Counted from the stretch's first letter, positions 46,765 through 55,544 are shown. The stretch: 64,000 bases of DNA from JALNZU01 sp964463695 (GCA_964463695.1 CAYXCZ010000005.1:62001-126000), one strand, 5' to 3'. Translations and numbers: made by a program. Notes: a model not told the origin generated them from the sequence alone.

Positions 46765-47961
46765 TTCAACCTGAAATACCAACAAATAGTTTTCTTTTGA
46801 ATTTAAATCAGTAGACATCGCATTCTGCATTCGATAACCCGTAAACAATTGAATTTTAGTAAGATGTTTATTGATGTATTTGTTAACGCCAATTTGGTAA
46901 TACTGATCTTTTTTTGCATATGACCTGATTTCACTGTAAGGAGTAGAAATAGCATACCTTGCTGCTATTTCCCAATAGGAGGGAAAACAATAACTGAGTT
47001 GCGTATCAATTCCATTACCTATCACTACATATTCCATTAGTAATGAGTCGTTTACATTATAACTAATTGCTGATGCATCTGTGTCACGACTTATATATTC
47101 GGCTGAAGCTGCCCATCCATTATATTTAACAATTAAGTCTGCAAAAAAAGATGTCATATCCTTGCTTTCATACAAAAAGCTCCCTGTTGTCCCTCTGGTT
47201 CGTCTTGCCTTGTTGTTAAAAGAATACCCACCTGCGATCGAAATTTTTGGATTCTTCTCAAATTCCAGGTCACCTTCCGAGAAATCGCCATCATTTATGA
47301 ATTTTCCTAATGGTAAAAATTCAACTCTTGCTGTGTACATCAATCCATTATCTGTTTTTAGCTGATTTCGTCCATCACCCGTTGATATGGCAGCTTTGAC
47401 TTTATACTCCATGTTTCCCAGATTATTCGTATAATATCCGAACAGGCCAAAATCCCTGTCAAGCGTATAATTAGCATTCACTACAGATCGATCATAAATT
47501 TGTTGCTGCCCGCTTGAAATAATACGCTGCCTGTTTCCAGGCAATTTGGCCTGCCCAAAACCCAAATAAAAATTTTTACTGAAATGGTAATAAACCATGG
47601 CATCTCTCACAACATTCGGCACTCCACTATTATCCCAATCCTGATCACCACGAGAAAAAGAGAGTTGCAAATAATAGGTAAGCTTTTTACTTTTAATATA
47701 CCCATCAAAACGAAGCCTTAACCGGCTTACTCGAGCTTCGATATCTTCATTGGCAAATTCGTTATCAAAATTAAACGCTAACCGATTTTGCATTCTGGTT
47801 CGGATGTTTATTCCAAAAGTGCCATCAGGACTATAAAATCCTAACCCTTTTCGGAAATCAACCATTGCTCGTTCATCTACTTCTGTTTGTCCAAATATGT
47901 GATGAAAACTAAACAAAAACAAAATCGCTACTAAAAATACCTTTTTAAAAAAAGTGCTCAT
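46753..47961 (-). CDS. porin O/P-family outer-membrane protein
   Basis: 402 residues: a signal peptide ending IFGQ, then a 16-strand-type barrel of the phosphate-selective porin O/P family. Visible signatures are RMQNRLAFNFDNEF near 55, RLRLRFDGYIKSKKLTYYLQLSFSR-like strands near 85-105, YYHFSKNFYLGFGQAKLPGNRQR near 130-150, and the terminal strand YLLVFQVELGI. It likely passes phosphate or other anions across the outer membrane. No pst or pho gene is nearby. Confidence 0.85.
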   Translation of the reverse strand: MSTFFKKVFLVAILFLFSFHHIFGQTEVDERAMVDFRKGLGFYSPDGTFGINIRTRMQNRLAFNFDNEFANEDIEARVSRLRLRFDGYIKSKKLTYYLQLSFSRGDQDWDNSGVPNVVRDAMVYYHFSKNFYLGFGQAKLPGNRQRIISSGQQQIYDRSVVNANYTLDRDFGLFGYYTNNLGNMEYKVKAAISTGDGRNQLKTDNGLMYTARVEFLPLGKFINDGDFSEGDLEFEKNPKISIAGGYSFNNKARRTRGTTGSFLYESKDMTSFFADLIVKYNGWAASAEYISRDTDASAISYNVNDSLLMEYVVIGNGIDTQLSYCFPSYWEIAARYAISTPYSEIRSYAKKDQYYQIGVNKYINKHLTKIQLFTGYRMQNAMSTDLNSKENYLLVFQVELGI

Positions 47962-47990
47962 AACGTTCTCATAATAAATAATTTGTAATT

Positions 47991-48341
47991 CTAAAGATGA
48001 AAGCTCAAGCGAGTTTTTTGAGGCAAGCTTTCAACGATCAGGCTATATGACTCATCAATCCATTTCAAAAGTCTGGCTTCATCAAAGCAATCAGCCACAT
48101 CAACCGTTATCCAATGTTTCTTGTTCATATGATATCCAGGCCGAGCTTCAGGAAAACGTTCGATTCTATCAATTACATCTTCAGGCAAAGCTTTTAAATT
48201 AAGCGTCAATGGCCCATCAAGGTTAGCCAAAAGAAACATCTTATCAGCCACTTTAAAAACCAGGGTATCATCTCCAAATGGCATGCTTTCTGTAACAGCA
48301 ACTTTATTAATACAATAAGTTCTTACTTCTTCAATATTCAT
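47991..48341 (-). CDS. MmcQ/YjbR-family DNA-binding-like protein
   Basis: 116-residue single-domain protein of the MmcQ/YjbR family. Hallmarks are MPFGDDTLVFKVADKMFLL (about 19-38) and PGYHMNKKHWITVDVAD (about 68-84). The fold is known to resemble a DNA-binding domain, but no cellular function is established. Monocistronic, 29 bp upstream of the porin gene on the same strand. Confidence 0.88.
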   Translation of the reverse strand: MNIEEVRTYCINKVAVTESMPFGDDTLVFKVADKMFLLANLDGPLTLNLKALPEDVIDRIERFPEARPGYHMNKKHWITVDVADCFDEARLLKWIDESYSLIVESLPQKTRLSFHL

Positions 48342-48502
48342 TTCGTTTGATTATTTAGGTTTTCACTGATTATAAAAAATCCTTTCAAACATGTTGCAAT
48401 TTAGTTGAATTATTCAAACTACAAAGCGCGTTACAATAAAATCTATTATATTGATTTACATGTCTTTAAATAACACATTTAATTGATTCACCCCAATTAC
48501 CA

Positions 48503-48541
48503 GTCAAAAAAAAAGACAGTTTTTAGTAACTGTCTTTCTTT
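48503..48541. terminator. bidirectional intrinsic terminator of metK
   Basis: AAAGACAGTT (48512-48521) pairs with AACTGTCTTT (48528-48537), with an A-run on the left that becomes a U-run on the minus strand after metK. Confidence 0.8.
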
Positions 48542-48557
48542 TGAAGATCGCATGCAA

Positions 48558-49859
48558 CTACAATCCAAATGCATTTTTTATAGATTCAACATAATCAAGC
48601 TTTTCCCAGGCGAAAAAATCAACCACTTTATAGTGTTTTGTTCCATCCTTATCAGTTCTTGACTCAGTTGTTTCATCGGAATATCTTACTTCCACTTCTT
48701 TATTGTATGATTCTCTTCCAAAATGACCATAAGCTGCCGTTTCCTTGAAGATTGGATTCTTAAGACCAAAACGTTTTACAATGGCATAAGGACGCATATC
48801 AAAAATTGACTGAAGACTTGCTGCAATTGCCTGGTCTGTAATCTTTTTACCCTCAGAATCCTTTAGTTTGGACGTGTTAAAGGTATTAACATAAAACCCA
48901 ACAGGGCTTGCAACACCAATGGCATAAGCCACCTGAACGAGCGCTTCATCAGCTACACCTGCAGCAACAAGATTTTTTGCGATATGCCTTGTTGCGTATG
49001 CAGCTGAACGATCCACTTTAGAAGGGTCTTTTCCCGAGAAAGCACCACCTCCGTGAGCACCTCTCCCACCGTAGGTATCGACAATAATTTTTCGTCCGGT
49101 AAGCCCTGAGTCTCCATGAGGTCCACCTATTGTAAATTTGCCTGTTGGATTTACAAAGAGTTTGAAATCATCTCCAAAAAGCTTTTTAATTCGGGGTGGG
49201 AGCATTTTCTTTACCCTTGGGATAAGAATTTTCTCTACGTCTTCTTTGATCTTTTTGAGCATAACTTCTTCTTCATCAAAATCATCATGCTGTGTTGAGA
49301 TCACAATAGTTTCAACCCTGATAGGTTTCCATTTATCACCATACTCAACAGTTACCTGCGATTTCGCATCAGGGCCGAGGTATTTCATCTGTTTTCCCTC
49401 TCTGCGAATAGCTGCCAGTTCTTGCAGGAATTTATGTGAAAGTTCCGTTGTTACAGGCATGAAATTATCCATTTCCCTGCAAGCATAGCCAAACATCATC
49501 CCCTGATCTCCAGCACCCTGATCTTCAGGCAAATTACGTTCAACACCCTGGTTAATATCCGGCGATTGCTCATGTATCGCAGATAAAACACCGCAAGAAT
49601 TACCATCGAAACGATAGGACGCCTTCGTATATCCAATATGATTGATGGTTTCCCTTACAACATTTTGAATATCAACGTATCCTCGTGTTTTTACTTCACC
49701 GGCTACAACAGTCAGACCAGTAGTGACCATCGTTTCAACCGCTACTTTCGACTCCGGGTCGAATCTGAGCATTTCGTCAAGAATTGCATCAGAAATCTGA
49801 TCAGCTACTTTGTCAGGATGACCTTCCGAAACTGATTCAGATGTAAATAAATATCCCAT
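48558..49859 (-). CDS. metK: S-adenosylmethionine synthase
   Basis: Makes SAM from methionine and ATP in the cytoplasm. The 433 residues, usual for Bacteroidota, contain SESVSEGHPDKVADQISDA (about 7-25), GAGDQGMMFGYACRE (about 116-130), FTIGGPHGDSGLTGRK (about 240) and the P-loop-like GGGAFSGKDPSKVDRS (about 271-286). The gene has a leader of about 130 nt that holds a SAM-II riboswitch candidate, so it is probably feedback-controlled by its own product. Confidence 0.95.
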   Translation of the reverse strand: MGYLFTSESVSEGHPDKVADQISDAILDEMLRFDPESKVAVETMVTTGLTVVAGEVKTRGYVDIQNVVRETINHIGYTKASYRFDGNSCGVLSAIHEQSPDINQGVERNLPEDQGAGDQGMMFGYACREMDNFMPVTTELSHKFLQELAAIRREGKQMKYLGPDAKSQVTVEYGDKWKPIRVETIVISTQHDDFDEEEVMLKKIKEDVEKILIPRVKKMLPPRIKKLFGDDFKLFVNPTGKFTIGGPHGDSGLTGRKIIVDTYGGRGAHGGGAFSGKDPSKVDRSAAYATRHIAKNLVAAGVADEALVQVAYAIGVASPVGFYVNTFNTSKLKDSEGKKITDQAIAASLQSIFDMRPYAIVKRFGLKNPIFKETAAYGHFGRESYNKEVEVRYSDETTESRTDKDGTKHYKVVDFFAWEKLDYVESIKNAFGL

Positions 49860-49886
49860 ATTACATTATTTAAAAAGTAAAAAAAT

Positions 49887-49973
49887 AACGGGAAGGATGA
49901 TTGAAAGGCTAAAGCATATTTTAGCATTTTTTTCTGTGGTTGCAATCAATCAAATCTTTCCACAACTTCCGTT
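49887..49973 (-). promoter_or_regulatory. SAM-II riboswitch candidate in the metK leader
   Basis: Read on the minus strand, P1 is TTGTGG (49965-49960) pairing with CCACAG (49939-49934). The loop AAAGATTTGATTGATTGCAA carries the SAM-II hallmarks GATTT and TTGC. After an A-rich joiner comes GCTAAAATATG, the conserved 3' strand GCUAAA that makes the pseudoknot. The same GCTAAA can alternatively pair with TTTAGC (49913-49908), a likely expression switch. AACGGAAG and CTTCCCGTT outside it can enclose the whole element. Motifs and position before metK are seen; class assignment is inference. Confidence 0.62.
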
Positions 49974-49994
49974 TTATAAACGGGTTTCAGGCCG

Positions 49995-50026
49995 CAAAGG
50001 TAAATAAAATGATAAATACGCCTCAA
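49995..50026 (-). promoter_or_regulatory. promoter of metK
   Basis: The minus strand carries -7 TACCTTTG (49995-50002) and -33 TTG (50024-50026) with a 21-bp spacer. Transcription would start near 49988, about 20 nt before the riboswitch P1 stem. Confidence 0.65.
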
Positions 50027-50277
50027 TGATCCTGTAAATTATTTGATTTTTTAATAAAATGAGGTCGTAACCACGTTAATCTTCTATGCAATAAACCTTC
50101 TTTTTTTACATTGGAAACGATTCCGGAAAGATTTTTCCTTTTTTTTTGTGCTATTTCTACAAGACAAGGATGAAAATAAAAAATATTTTTAACACTTATA
50201 ACATTGATTTAATGATATTTAGCATGCAATAAATGAATTAATAGTATATCAGACTAAAAAATAATACAAAAAAATAG
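50027..50277. other. gene-free AT-rich spacer between metK and recQ
   Basis: About 250 bp of very AT-rich DNA between two divergent promoters. I see no reading frame, repeat or strong hairpin in it. Confidence 0.6.
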
Positions 50278-50310
50278 TTGCACTTTCCAACCAATTATTC
50301 CTTATATTTG
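50278..50310 (+). promoter_or_regulatory. promoter of recQ
   Basis: The -33 TTG (50278-50280) and -7 TATATTTG (50303-50310) have a 22-bp spacer, slightly long. The leader is about 90 nt. Confidence 0.5.
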
Positions 50311-50406
50311 TCTAACAGACGATCCTTCATTTGAACAAGGAAAATACCTGCAATAATGTTTGGAAAAGTATGTTATCAAAAGAATATTAATAACTGAAAT
50401 AAAAAG

Positions 50407-52611
50407 ATGGCCAAAAAGGATGAATATGGTCTGCACGAGCTGCTGAAGAAAATATTTGGCTTTGATCAGTTCAAAGGAAATCAGGAAGCTATTATAAAAA
50501 GCGTTCTTGATTTAAACGACACTTTTGTCGTAATGCCAACAGGTGGAGGCAAATCACTATGTTATCAGCTGCCTGCATTGATGAATGAAGGGACTGCAAT
50601 CGTTGTATCTCCTTTGATTGCATTAATGAAAAATCAGGTGGATGCAATTCGTAATTTCGGTACCGACATTGGTATTGCCCATGTGATGAACTCATCGTTA
50701 TCACGCGCTGAACTGATGCAAGTGCGTGAAGATCTGATAACTAAAAAGACGAAACTTTTATATGTTGCACCTGAATCCTTAACTAAGGATGAAACTGTTG
50801 AATTTTTAAAATCACTTAAAATATCATTTTTTGCAATTGATGAAGCACATTGTATTTCGGAATGGGGTCATGACTTTCGTCCGGAATACAGACGTTTGCG
50901 CCCCATCATGAATGCGATTGATAAAAAGCTTCCCGTAATAGCGCTTACTGCCACAGCTACTGTAAAGGTACAGCAGGATATTTTAAAAAATCTTGAAATT
51001 CCCAATGCTAAAATCTTTAAGTCCTCATTCGACAGACCTAACCTCTATTATGAAGTGCGTCCTAAAACCTCGGATGTAAGCAAAGATATTATTAAGTATA
51101 TCAAAAATAATCCTGGTAAATCAGGGATTGTTTATTGCTTAAGTAGGAAAAAAGTTGAGGAAATTGCTGAAACATTGGTAGTTAACGGTATTCGAGCCTT
51201 ACCATACCATGCAGGACTTGATGGTGCAACACGACGCATGAATCAGGATAAGTTTCTTATGGAAGAAGCTGAAGTTATTGTGGCAACCATTGCTTTTGGA
51301 ATGGGAATTGACAAACCTGACATTCGCTTTGTAATCCATCATGATATTCCAAAAAGTCTGGAGGGATATTATCAGGAAACAGGAAGAGCTGGTCGTGATG
51401 ATGGTGAGGGCAATTGCGTTGCTTTCTATAATTATGAAGACATCCAGAAGTTGGAAAAGTTCATGAAAGATAAGCATGTTGCTGAACAGGAAATTGCAAA
51501 AGAGCTTTTAAATGAGACTGTTACTTATGCTGAATCAGCTGTTTGCCGTCATAAACTTCTGCTCCACTATTTTGGTGAAATTTACGAAAAAGACAATTGT
51601 GGCGCTTGCGATAATTGCCTGAATCCAAAAGTAAAATTTGATGGGCAGGAAGAAATAAAAATGGTTCTTGAGGCTGTTTTAAGTGTCAAACAACTCTTCA
51701 AGCTTAAACACATCAGTGAGCTTTTGGCTGGAAAGAAAACAGGGGATATTAAAAATGCCAAGCATGAAACCAATGAATTTTTTGGTGCCGGCGAAGATGA
51801 AGACGAGCGCTTCTGGCAGGCTGTAATACGCCAGGCATTGATTCACCGCTTGTTAGCAAAGGATATAGAAAATTATGGCATTCTTAAAGTGACTAAAGAA
51901 GGAAAGGATTTCATTAAAAATCCTCAACCTATTATGCTCACCAAAGATCATGACTATGAAAACCCTGATGACGAAGATTTTGAAAGCGCGAAAGCAACAG
52001 GGCCAAAAGGCAGTGGAACTGATACTACACTGTTTGCAATGCTTAAAGACCTCCGGAAAGCAATCTCGAAAAAAGAGAATTTACCTCCTTTCGTAATTTT
52101 CCAGGATCCTTCGTTGGAGGACATGGCCATTCAATATCCAATTACCTCCGAAGAATTAACTCAGATTGTTGGTGTCGGAACTGGTAAAGCAGGCAAATAT
52201 GGTGAGCCTTTCCTTAAGCTGATTCGGCAATATGTTGAAGAAAATGAAATTATCCGGCCAAATGATATGGTCGTTAAATCGGTTGTAAACAAATCAGGAT
52301 TAAAAGTTTACATCATTCAGAATATTGACCGGAAGTTGCCTCTTGAGGATATTGCTTATGCTAAAAATCTTTCTTTTGATGAATTGCTCATTGAAATTGA
52401 GAGTATTGTTGCAAGTGGAACAAGAATCGATATTAATTACTATATCGAAGAATTTGTTGATGAATACCATCAGGAAGATATTTATGAATATTTTAATGAG
52501 GCCGAAAGCGACTCGGTAGAAGACGCGCTCAAAGAATTGGGCGAGTCGGAATATACAGAAGAAGAAATCAGGCTTATGCGTATTAAATTTATGTCGGAAA
52601 TTGGTAACTAA
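50407..52611 (+). CDS. recQ: ATP-dependent DNA helicase RecQ
   Basis: 3'-5' DNA helicase of recombination and replication-fork repair. The 734 residues, longer than E. coli RecQ, contain Walker A MPTGGGKSLCYQLPA (about 39-53), the DEAH box, the aromatic-rich loop EWGHDFRPEYRRL and motif VI QETGRAGRDD. A zinc-binding domain with Cys in AVCRHKLL and CGACDNC (about 378-402), a winged-helix RQC region and an HRDC domain (about 540-620, FAMLKDLRKAISKKENLPPF) follow. A further acidic C-terminal helix-turn-helix-like extension (about 640-734) is typical of Bacteroidota RecQ. Confidence 0.95.
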   Translation: MAKKDEYGLHELLKKIFGFDQFKGNQEAIIKSVLDLNDTFVVMPTGGGKSLCYQLPALMNEGTAIVVSPLIALMKNQVDAIRNFGTDIGIAHVMNSSLSRAELMQVREDLITKKTKLLYVAPESLTKDETVEFLKSLKISFFAIDEAHCISEWGHDFRPEYRRLRPIMNAIDKKLPVIALTATATVKVQQDILKNLEIPNAKIFKSSFDRPNLYYEVRPKTSDVSKDIIKYIKNNPGKSGIVYCLSRKKVEEIAETLVVNGIRALPYHAGLDGATRRMNQDKFLMEEAEVIVATIAFGMGIDKPDIRFVIHHDIPKSLEGYYQETGRAGRDDGEGNCVAFYNYEDIQKLEKFMKDKHVAEQEIAKELLNETVTYAESAVCRHKLLLHYFGEIYEKDNCGACDNCLNPKVKFDGQEEIKMVLEAVLSVKQLFKLKHISELLAGKKTGDIKNAKHETNEFFGAGEDEDERFWQAVIRQALIHRLLAKDIENYGILKVTKEGKDFIKNPQPIMLTKDHDYENPDDEDFESAKATGPKGSGTDTTLFAMLKDLRKAISKKENLPPFVIFQDPSLEDMAIQYPITSEELTQIVGVGTGKAGKYGEPFLKLIRQYVEENEIIRPNDMVVKSVVNKSGLKVYIIQNIDRKLPLEDIAYAKNLSFDELLIEIESIVASGTRIDINYYIEEFVDEYHQEDIYEYFNEAESDSVEDALKELGESEYTEEEIRLMRIKFMSEIGN

Positions 52612-52633
52612 GCCTATTATTCTAAAGAGTTTC

Positions 52634-52668
52634 AAACCAGTCTTTATTATTAAAGACTGGTTTTTATA
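52634..52668 (+). terminator. intrinsic terminator of recQ
   Basis: A 13-bp stem, AAACCAGTCTTTA (52634-52646) with TAAAGACTGGTTT (52651-52663), a 4-nt loop and a trailing T-run. Confidence 0.88.
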
Positions 52669-52683
52669 TATAAAGCCAACATA

Positions 52684-53082
52684 ATGAGTACTTTATTCGG
52701 TAAAGCAGTTTTTTTTATATTTATTACAAGCATCTTTGGCTTGTTAGCAGCCTGTGATAAAAATAAGGCTTCTCATTCTGAGCAGTTGAATCTCACCGAG
52801 AAGCAGATGATTGAGATCATAAAGGAAATTCAAATTACTGAAGCTGCACTCAATTATAAGCGTAATAATGGCTCAAGTGCAGAAGAAAATAAAGAACTTT
52901 ATTTTGATCTTGTTTTCAAGAAACATAAAATAACACCTGAGATTTTTAAAGATAATCTATTGGAATACAGTAAGTCGCCTGAAATTCTCGAAGCTATTTA
53001 TGATAGTGTGATAGTTTCATTAACCCAAATGCAGGATACGCTTAAAATTGAAGAATCAAAAGAAAAGGAGACGGAAAAGTAG
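52684..53082 (+). CDS. DUF4296 lipoprotein
   Basis: 132 residues with a lipoprotein signal (lipobox LLAAC, Cys at about 24). A helical DUF4296-type domain follows (LTEKQMIEIIKEIQITEAALN, then YFDLVFKKHKITPEIFKDNLLEYS). This family is found in Bacteroidota and has no known function. A Glu/Lys-rich C-terminal tail ends the protein. It follows the recQ terminator by about 16 bp, so a separate promoter is needed, but I could not identify it. Confidence 0.8.
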   Translation: MSTLFGKAVFFIFITSIFGLLAACDKNKASHSEQLNLTEKQMIEIIKEIQITEAALNYKRNNGSSAEENKELYFDLVFKKHKITPEIFKDNLLEYSKSPEILEAIYDSVIVSLTQMQDTLKIEESKEKETEK

Positions 53083-53180
53083 GACTGAAATTTGTGCTGT
53101 AAAATAAATTAACTACTTAATACCGTTCAAAGGTTAAAATATCAACTAACAAGAAACAAATTTACCTTACCAGATTATTG

Positions 53181-53576
53181 TTATTTTAGAAAAACGGCAA
53201 GACGTTGCTCGGAATCACCACCAATAACCAAGTTATAGGTGAACTCCAAACGTGATGCTGACTTATAAACGCCAGAGCCACCAACTTCCCAATCACTGCC
53301 AACATTCTGGCTTTCAATTGTTACCGTTTTACCTGTAACAAGACCTGTAACTTCATCACCTGAACCGGCAAAATTACTCAAAATCACCTCTGTTGAATTA
53401 AGCGGATTCTTGGTGATGGTAACTTCATAATTCAATTTCAAGGCATTGTCGCTCACCGACCATGTTCCAACGAACGCTGAAGCAGGATCAGTTTCATCTG
53501 GAATTACATCCTCGTCGATTGCGCATCCTGAAAGCAACACTAAAAACAAAATCGAAATAAGCTGAAGTTTTTTCAT
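53181..53576 (-). CDS. small lipoprotein, lipocalin-like, function unknown
   Basis: 131 residues starting at the ATG at 53576, with a lipoprotein signal (LVLLSGC, Cys at about 17). The mature part begins with an acidic stretch (DEDVIPDETDP) and FVGTWSVSDNALKLNYEVTI, the opening pattern of lipocalin-like Bacteroidota lipoproteins. Beta-strand alternation continues to the C-terminus. A longer upstream frame would overlap the preceding gene and is rejected. It lies 10 bp downstream of the T9SS thioredoxin gene and is probably co-transcribed. Confidence 0.75.
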   Translation of the reverse strand: MKKLQLISILFLVLLSGCAIDEDVIPDETDPASAFVGTWSVSDNALKLNYEVTITKNPLNSTEVILSNFAGSGDEVTGLVTGKTVTIESQNVGSDWEVGGSGVYKSASRLEFTYNLVIGGDSEQRLAVFLK

Positions 53577-53586
53577 AATTATGGTT

Positions 53587-54390
53587 TTAGAAATCCTGTT
53601 GAATGAGAATTTTTTTGTGAATGAACTGACTACCAGCTTCAAGTTCCAGAAGATAATTCCCTGCTGGTAGTTGCTGAACATTTATTTTAATCTGATGATT
53701 ACCAGCTTCATACTTCTTCTGAGAAACCTCATTTAAAACTGCCCGACCATGAATATCTCTGAGTGTTAATGTTACGATCTCCTGTTTAGAAAGATCAAAT
53801 GAAACATTTATCTCGCTTTTGCTTGGGTTTGGAAAGGTCTTAACATTAAAAGCATCTGTGATTTTCATCTCGTTTTGATGAACAAGAGCACCCCCGGCAT
53901 TCAAAACAGCTTCAGTAATATTGGCATAACTAGGTTCCCAAACATGTTGGGCAGCGATAGTTTTATCAGGCATAATGACAATAACGGTTGGGTAAGCTGC
54001 AACGAGATAATTCTCAAAAACGATGTTGCCTCCTCCATCTAATCCACTTGCACTAGGCAATGTGATATTGAACAAAGAGTCAAAGAAAATGACATCTGGA
54101 TTTGTTCCATTATAATTTATTCCAAGAAAAAATACATTTCCATTATTGGAACCAAAGCTTTCGTAAGCCATCTCAAAATCGTAAGCAAACGTTTGGCAGG
54201 GCCCGCAGGAAGTTGAGAAAAAATCGACTACAACTATTTTACCTTCAGCTAATAAAGGATATAGTTGAATGATATCGCCTTTTAATGTTTTAACACTAAA
54301 ATCGGGAGCTGTTGTATGCGGAGTTTGCGAATACATGTTTCCTAAAAATAAAAACAAAAGGAAAACTATTATGAAGTTTTTTAATGACAT
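53587..54390 (-). CDS. exported TlpA-type thioredoxin with type IX secretion sorting domain
   Basis: 267 residues: a signal peptide (about 1-21, ending MYSQ), a TlpA/AhpC-type redoxin domain (about 25-165) with active centre C62-G-P-C65 (FFSTSCGPC), and the cis-Pro segment YPTVIV. A linker leads to a T9SS C-terminal sorting domain (about 188-267, FPNPSKSEINVSF, then LRDIHGRAV, LPAGNYLLEL and KKILIQ). It should therefore cross the outer membrane through the Por machinery and sit on the surface or in the medium, an unusual place for a disulfide enzyme. It has its own promoter and is followed by a lipoprotein gene. Confidence 0.88.
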   Translation of the reverse strand: MSLKNFIIVFLLFLFLGNMYSQTPHTTAPDFSVKTLKGDIIQLYPLLAEGKIVVVDFFSTSCGPCQTFAYDFEMAYESFGSNNGNVFFLGINYNGTNPDVIFFDSLFNITLPSASGLDGGGNIVFENYLVAAYPTVIVIMPDKTIAAQHVWEPSYANITEAVLNAGGALVHQNEMKITDAFNVKTFPNPSKSEINVSFDLSKQEIVTLTLRDIHGRAVLNEVSQKKYEAGNHQIKINVQQLPAGNYLLELEAGSQFIHKKILIQQDF

Positions 54391-54419
54391 AAGAAATGAC
54401 TTTTATTGTGAACTTTTCA

Positions 54420-54449
54420 CAAAAGTAATCAACTGTATGAATAAGTCAA
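54420..54449 (-). promoter_or_regulatory. promoter of the T9SS thioredoxin unit
   Basis: The minus strand has -7 TACTTTTG (54420-54427) and -33 TTG (54447-54449) with a 19-bp spacer. Confidence 0.6.
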
Positions 54450-54466
54450 GCAAACAAAGTGTTAAA

Positions 54467-55306
54467 TCATGCGTTTAGAATGGCCTTAATTTTATCAGCC
54501 AATCTACTGGCCCCAATTCTGAACCACTGATTATGAAGCCACTGCTCCCCAACAACCTCTTTCACAAGTTTATAGTAAAGCATAGCATCTTCTGGTTCAG
54601 CAATACCACCTGCAGGTTTAAAACCCACTTGAATTCCAGTTTGTTGATAGTATTCAAGGATGGTATCAAGCATTACAACTGATGCTTCCGCAGTAGCGGC
54701 CGGCTGAATTTTTCCTGTAGATGTTTTTAAAAAATCGGCTCCCCCCTCTAAAGCAAGCTCGCTGGCTTTTCGGATGAGATCAATTGATTTTAATTCACCT
54801 GTCTCCAAAATTACTTTTAGTCTGGCTTCTCCACAAGCTGCTTTAACAGCTTTAATTTCATCCAAAACTGTGGCATAATCATCTTCAAGCATTTTTCCAC
54901 GAGAAATGACCATATCAATCTCATCAGCACCTTCGTTTGCAACCCAGCTGACTTCAGCGAGTTTCAGATGAAGAGGCAGCTGCCCTGATGGGAAAGCACA
55001 TGCTACTGTAGCTACTTCAATGTCAGTGCCTTCTAATAATTCTTTGGCTTGTTTTACAAATGGCATATACACACATACTGCGGCAACTGTTTCATTGTAA
55101 TCCGCAGTTATTGAAGACTTTGCCTTTTCGCATAATTCCTCAATTTTCTGTTTGTTATCGGAGCCCTCCAATGTTGTAAGGTCAATACAATTATAAATCG
55201 TCCGAAAAGCTTGTTTCTGAGATTCATGCTCCAGCTGATTCTGGTTAATTCTAGTAATCCTTTCGGCTATGGTTTCCTTGGTTTGAGAATAATGCTGGAA
55301 TTTCAT
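54467..55306 (-). CDS. deoC: deoxyribose-phosphate aldolase
   Basis: Splits 2-deoxyribose-5-phosphate into acetaldehyde and glyceraldehyde-3-phosphate in nucleoside salvage. 279 residues with a TIM-barrel fold. The Schiff-base Lys is in DFLKTSTGK (about 190-198) and the second catalytic Lys in GFKPAGGI (about 228). ICVYMPFVKQAKELL-type sequence near 80 and VDMVISRG-like ANEGADEIDMVIS near 135 are also conserved. The acetaldehyde it makes is a potential substrate for the AOR enzymes in this window. Promoter at 55321-55328. Confidence 0.93.
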   Translation of the reverse strand: MKFQHYSQTKETIAERITRINQNQLEHESQKQAFRTIYNCIDLTTLEGSDNKQKIEELCEKAKSSITADYNETVAAVCVYMPFVKQAKELLEGTDIEVATVACAFPSGQLPLHLKLAEVSWVANEGADEIDMVISRGKMLEDDYATVLDEIKAVKAACGEARLKVILETGELKSIDLIRKASELALEGGADFLKTSTGKIQPAATAEASVVMLDTILEYYQQTGIQVGFKPAGGIAEPEDAMLYYKLVKEVVGEQWLHNQWFRIGASRLADKIKAILNA

Positions 55307-55320
55307 TTATAAGTTTTTTG

Positions 55321-55328
55321 CAAAAATA
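55321..55328 (-). promoter_or_regulatory. -7 box of deoC
   Basis: The minus strand reads TATTTTTG, an exact match, 14 bp before the ATG. Confidence 0.45.
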
Positions 55329-55375
55329 CATAAAGGTTTTTCATTTTCTTGTTAATAACAGTTGTGAAGAGAAAA

Positions 55376-55437
55376 TCACTCTTCGATTTCGAAGATTCAC
55401 TCTTCGATTTCGAAGACTCACTCTTCGATTTCGAAGA
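55376..55437. repeat. three tandem palindromic units, 21-bp period
   Basis: Three identical 20-bp units (TCACTCTTCGATTTCGAAGA at 55376-55395, 55397-55416 and 55418-55437) are separated by one variable base. Each holds the palindrome CTTCGA-TT-TCGAAG. The 21-bp period equals two helical turns, so all palindromes face the same side of the DNA. They lie upstream of both deoC (minus) and the sigma-54-like promoter at 55545-55560 (plus), at a distance typical of enhancer-binding-protein sites. Confidence 0.85.
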
Positions 55438-55544
55438 GAAAGAAGTATTAAATAATCGCCATAAAAAATTTCTTCAGAAAAGAAATAATCATAATAACTT
55501 GTTTTTCAATCCATTATATCAATAGAAGAAACTGATTCCCATTT

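Noticed and set aside
53577..53681. Upstream extension of the small lipoprotein to 53681
   Set aside because: It would overlap the 3' end of the T9SS thioredoxin gene and put the signal peptide 35 residues from the start. The ATG at 53576 gives a normal lipoprotein signal.
55376..55437. CRISPR array
   Set aside because: Only three copies are separated by single bases rather than spacers, and no cas genes are present.
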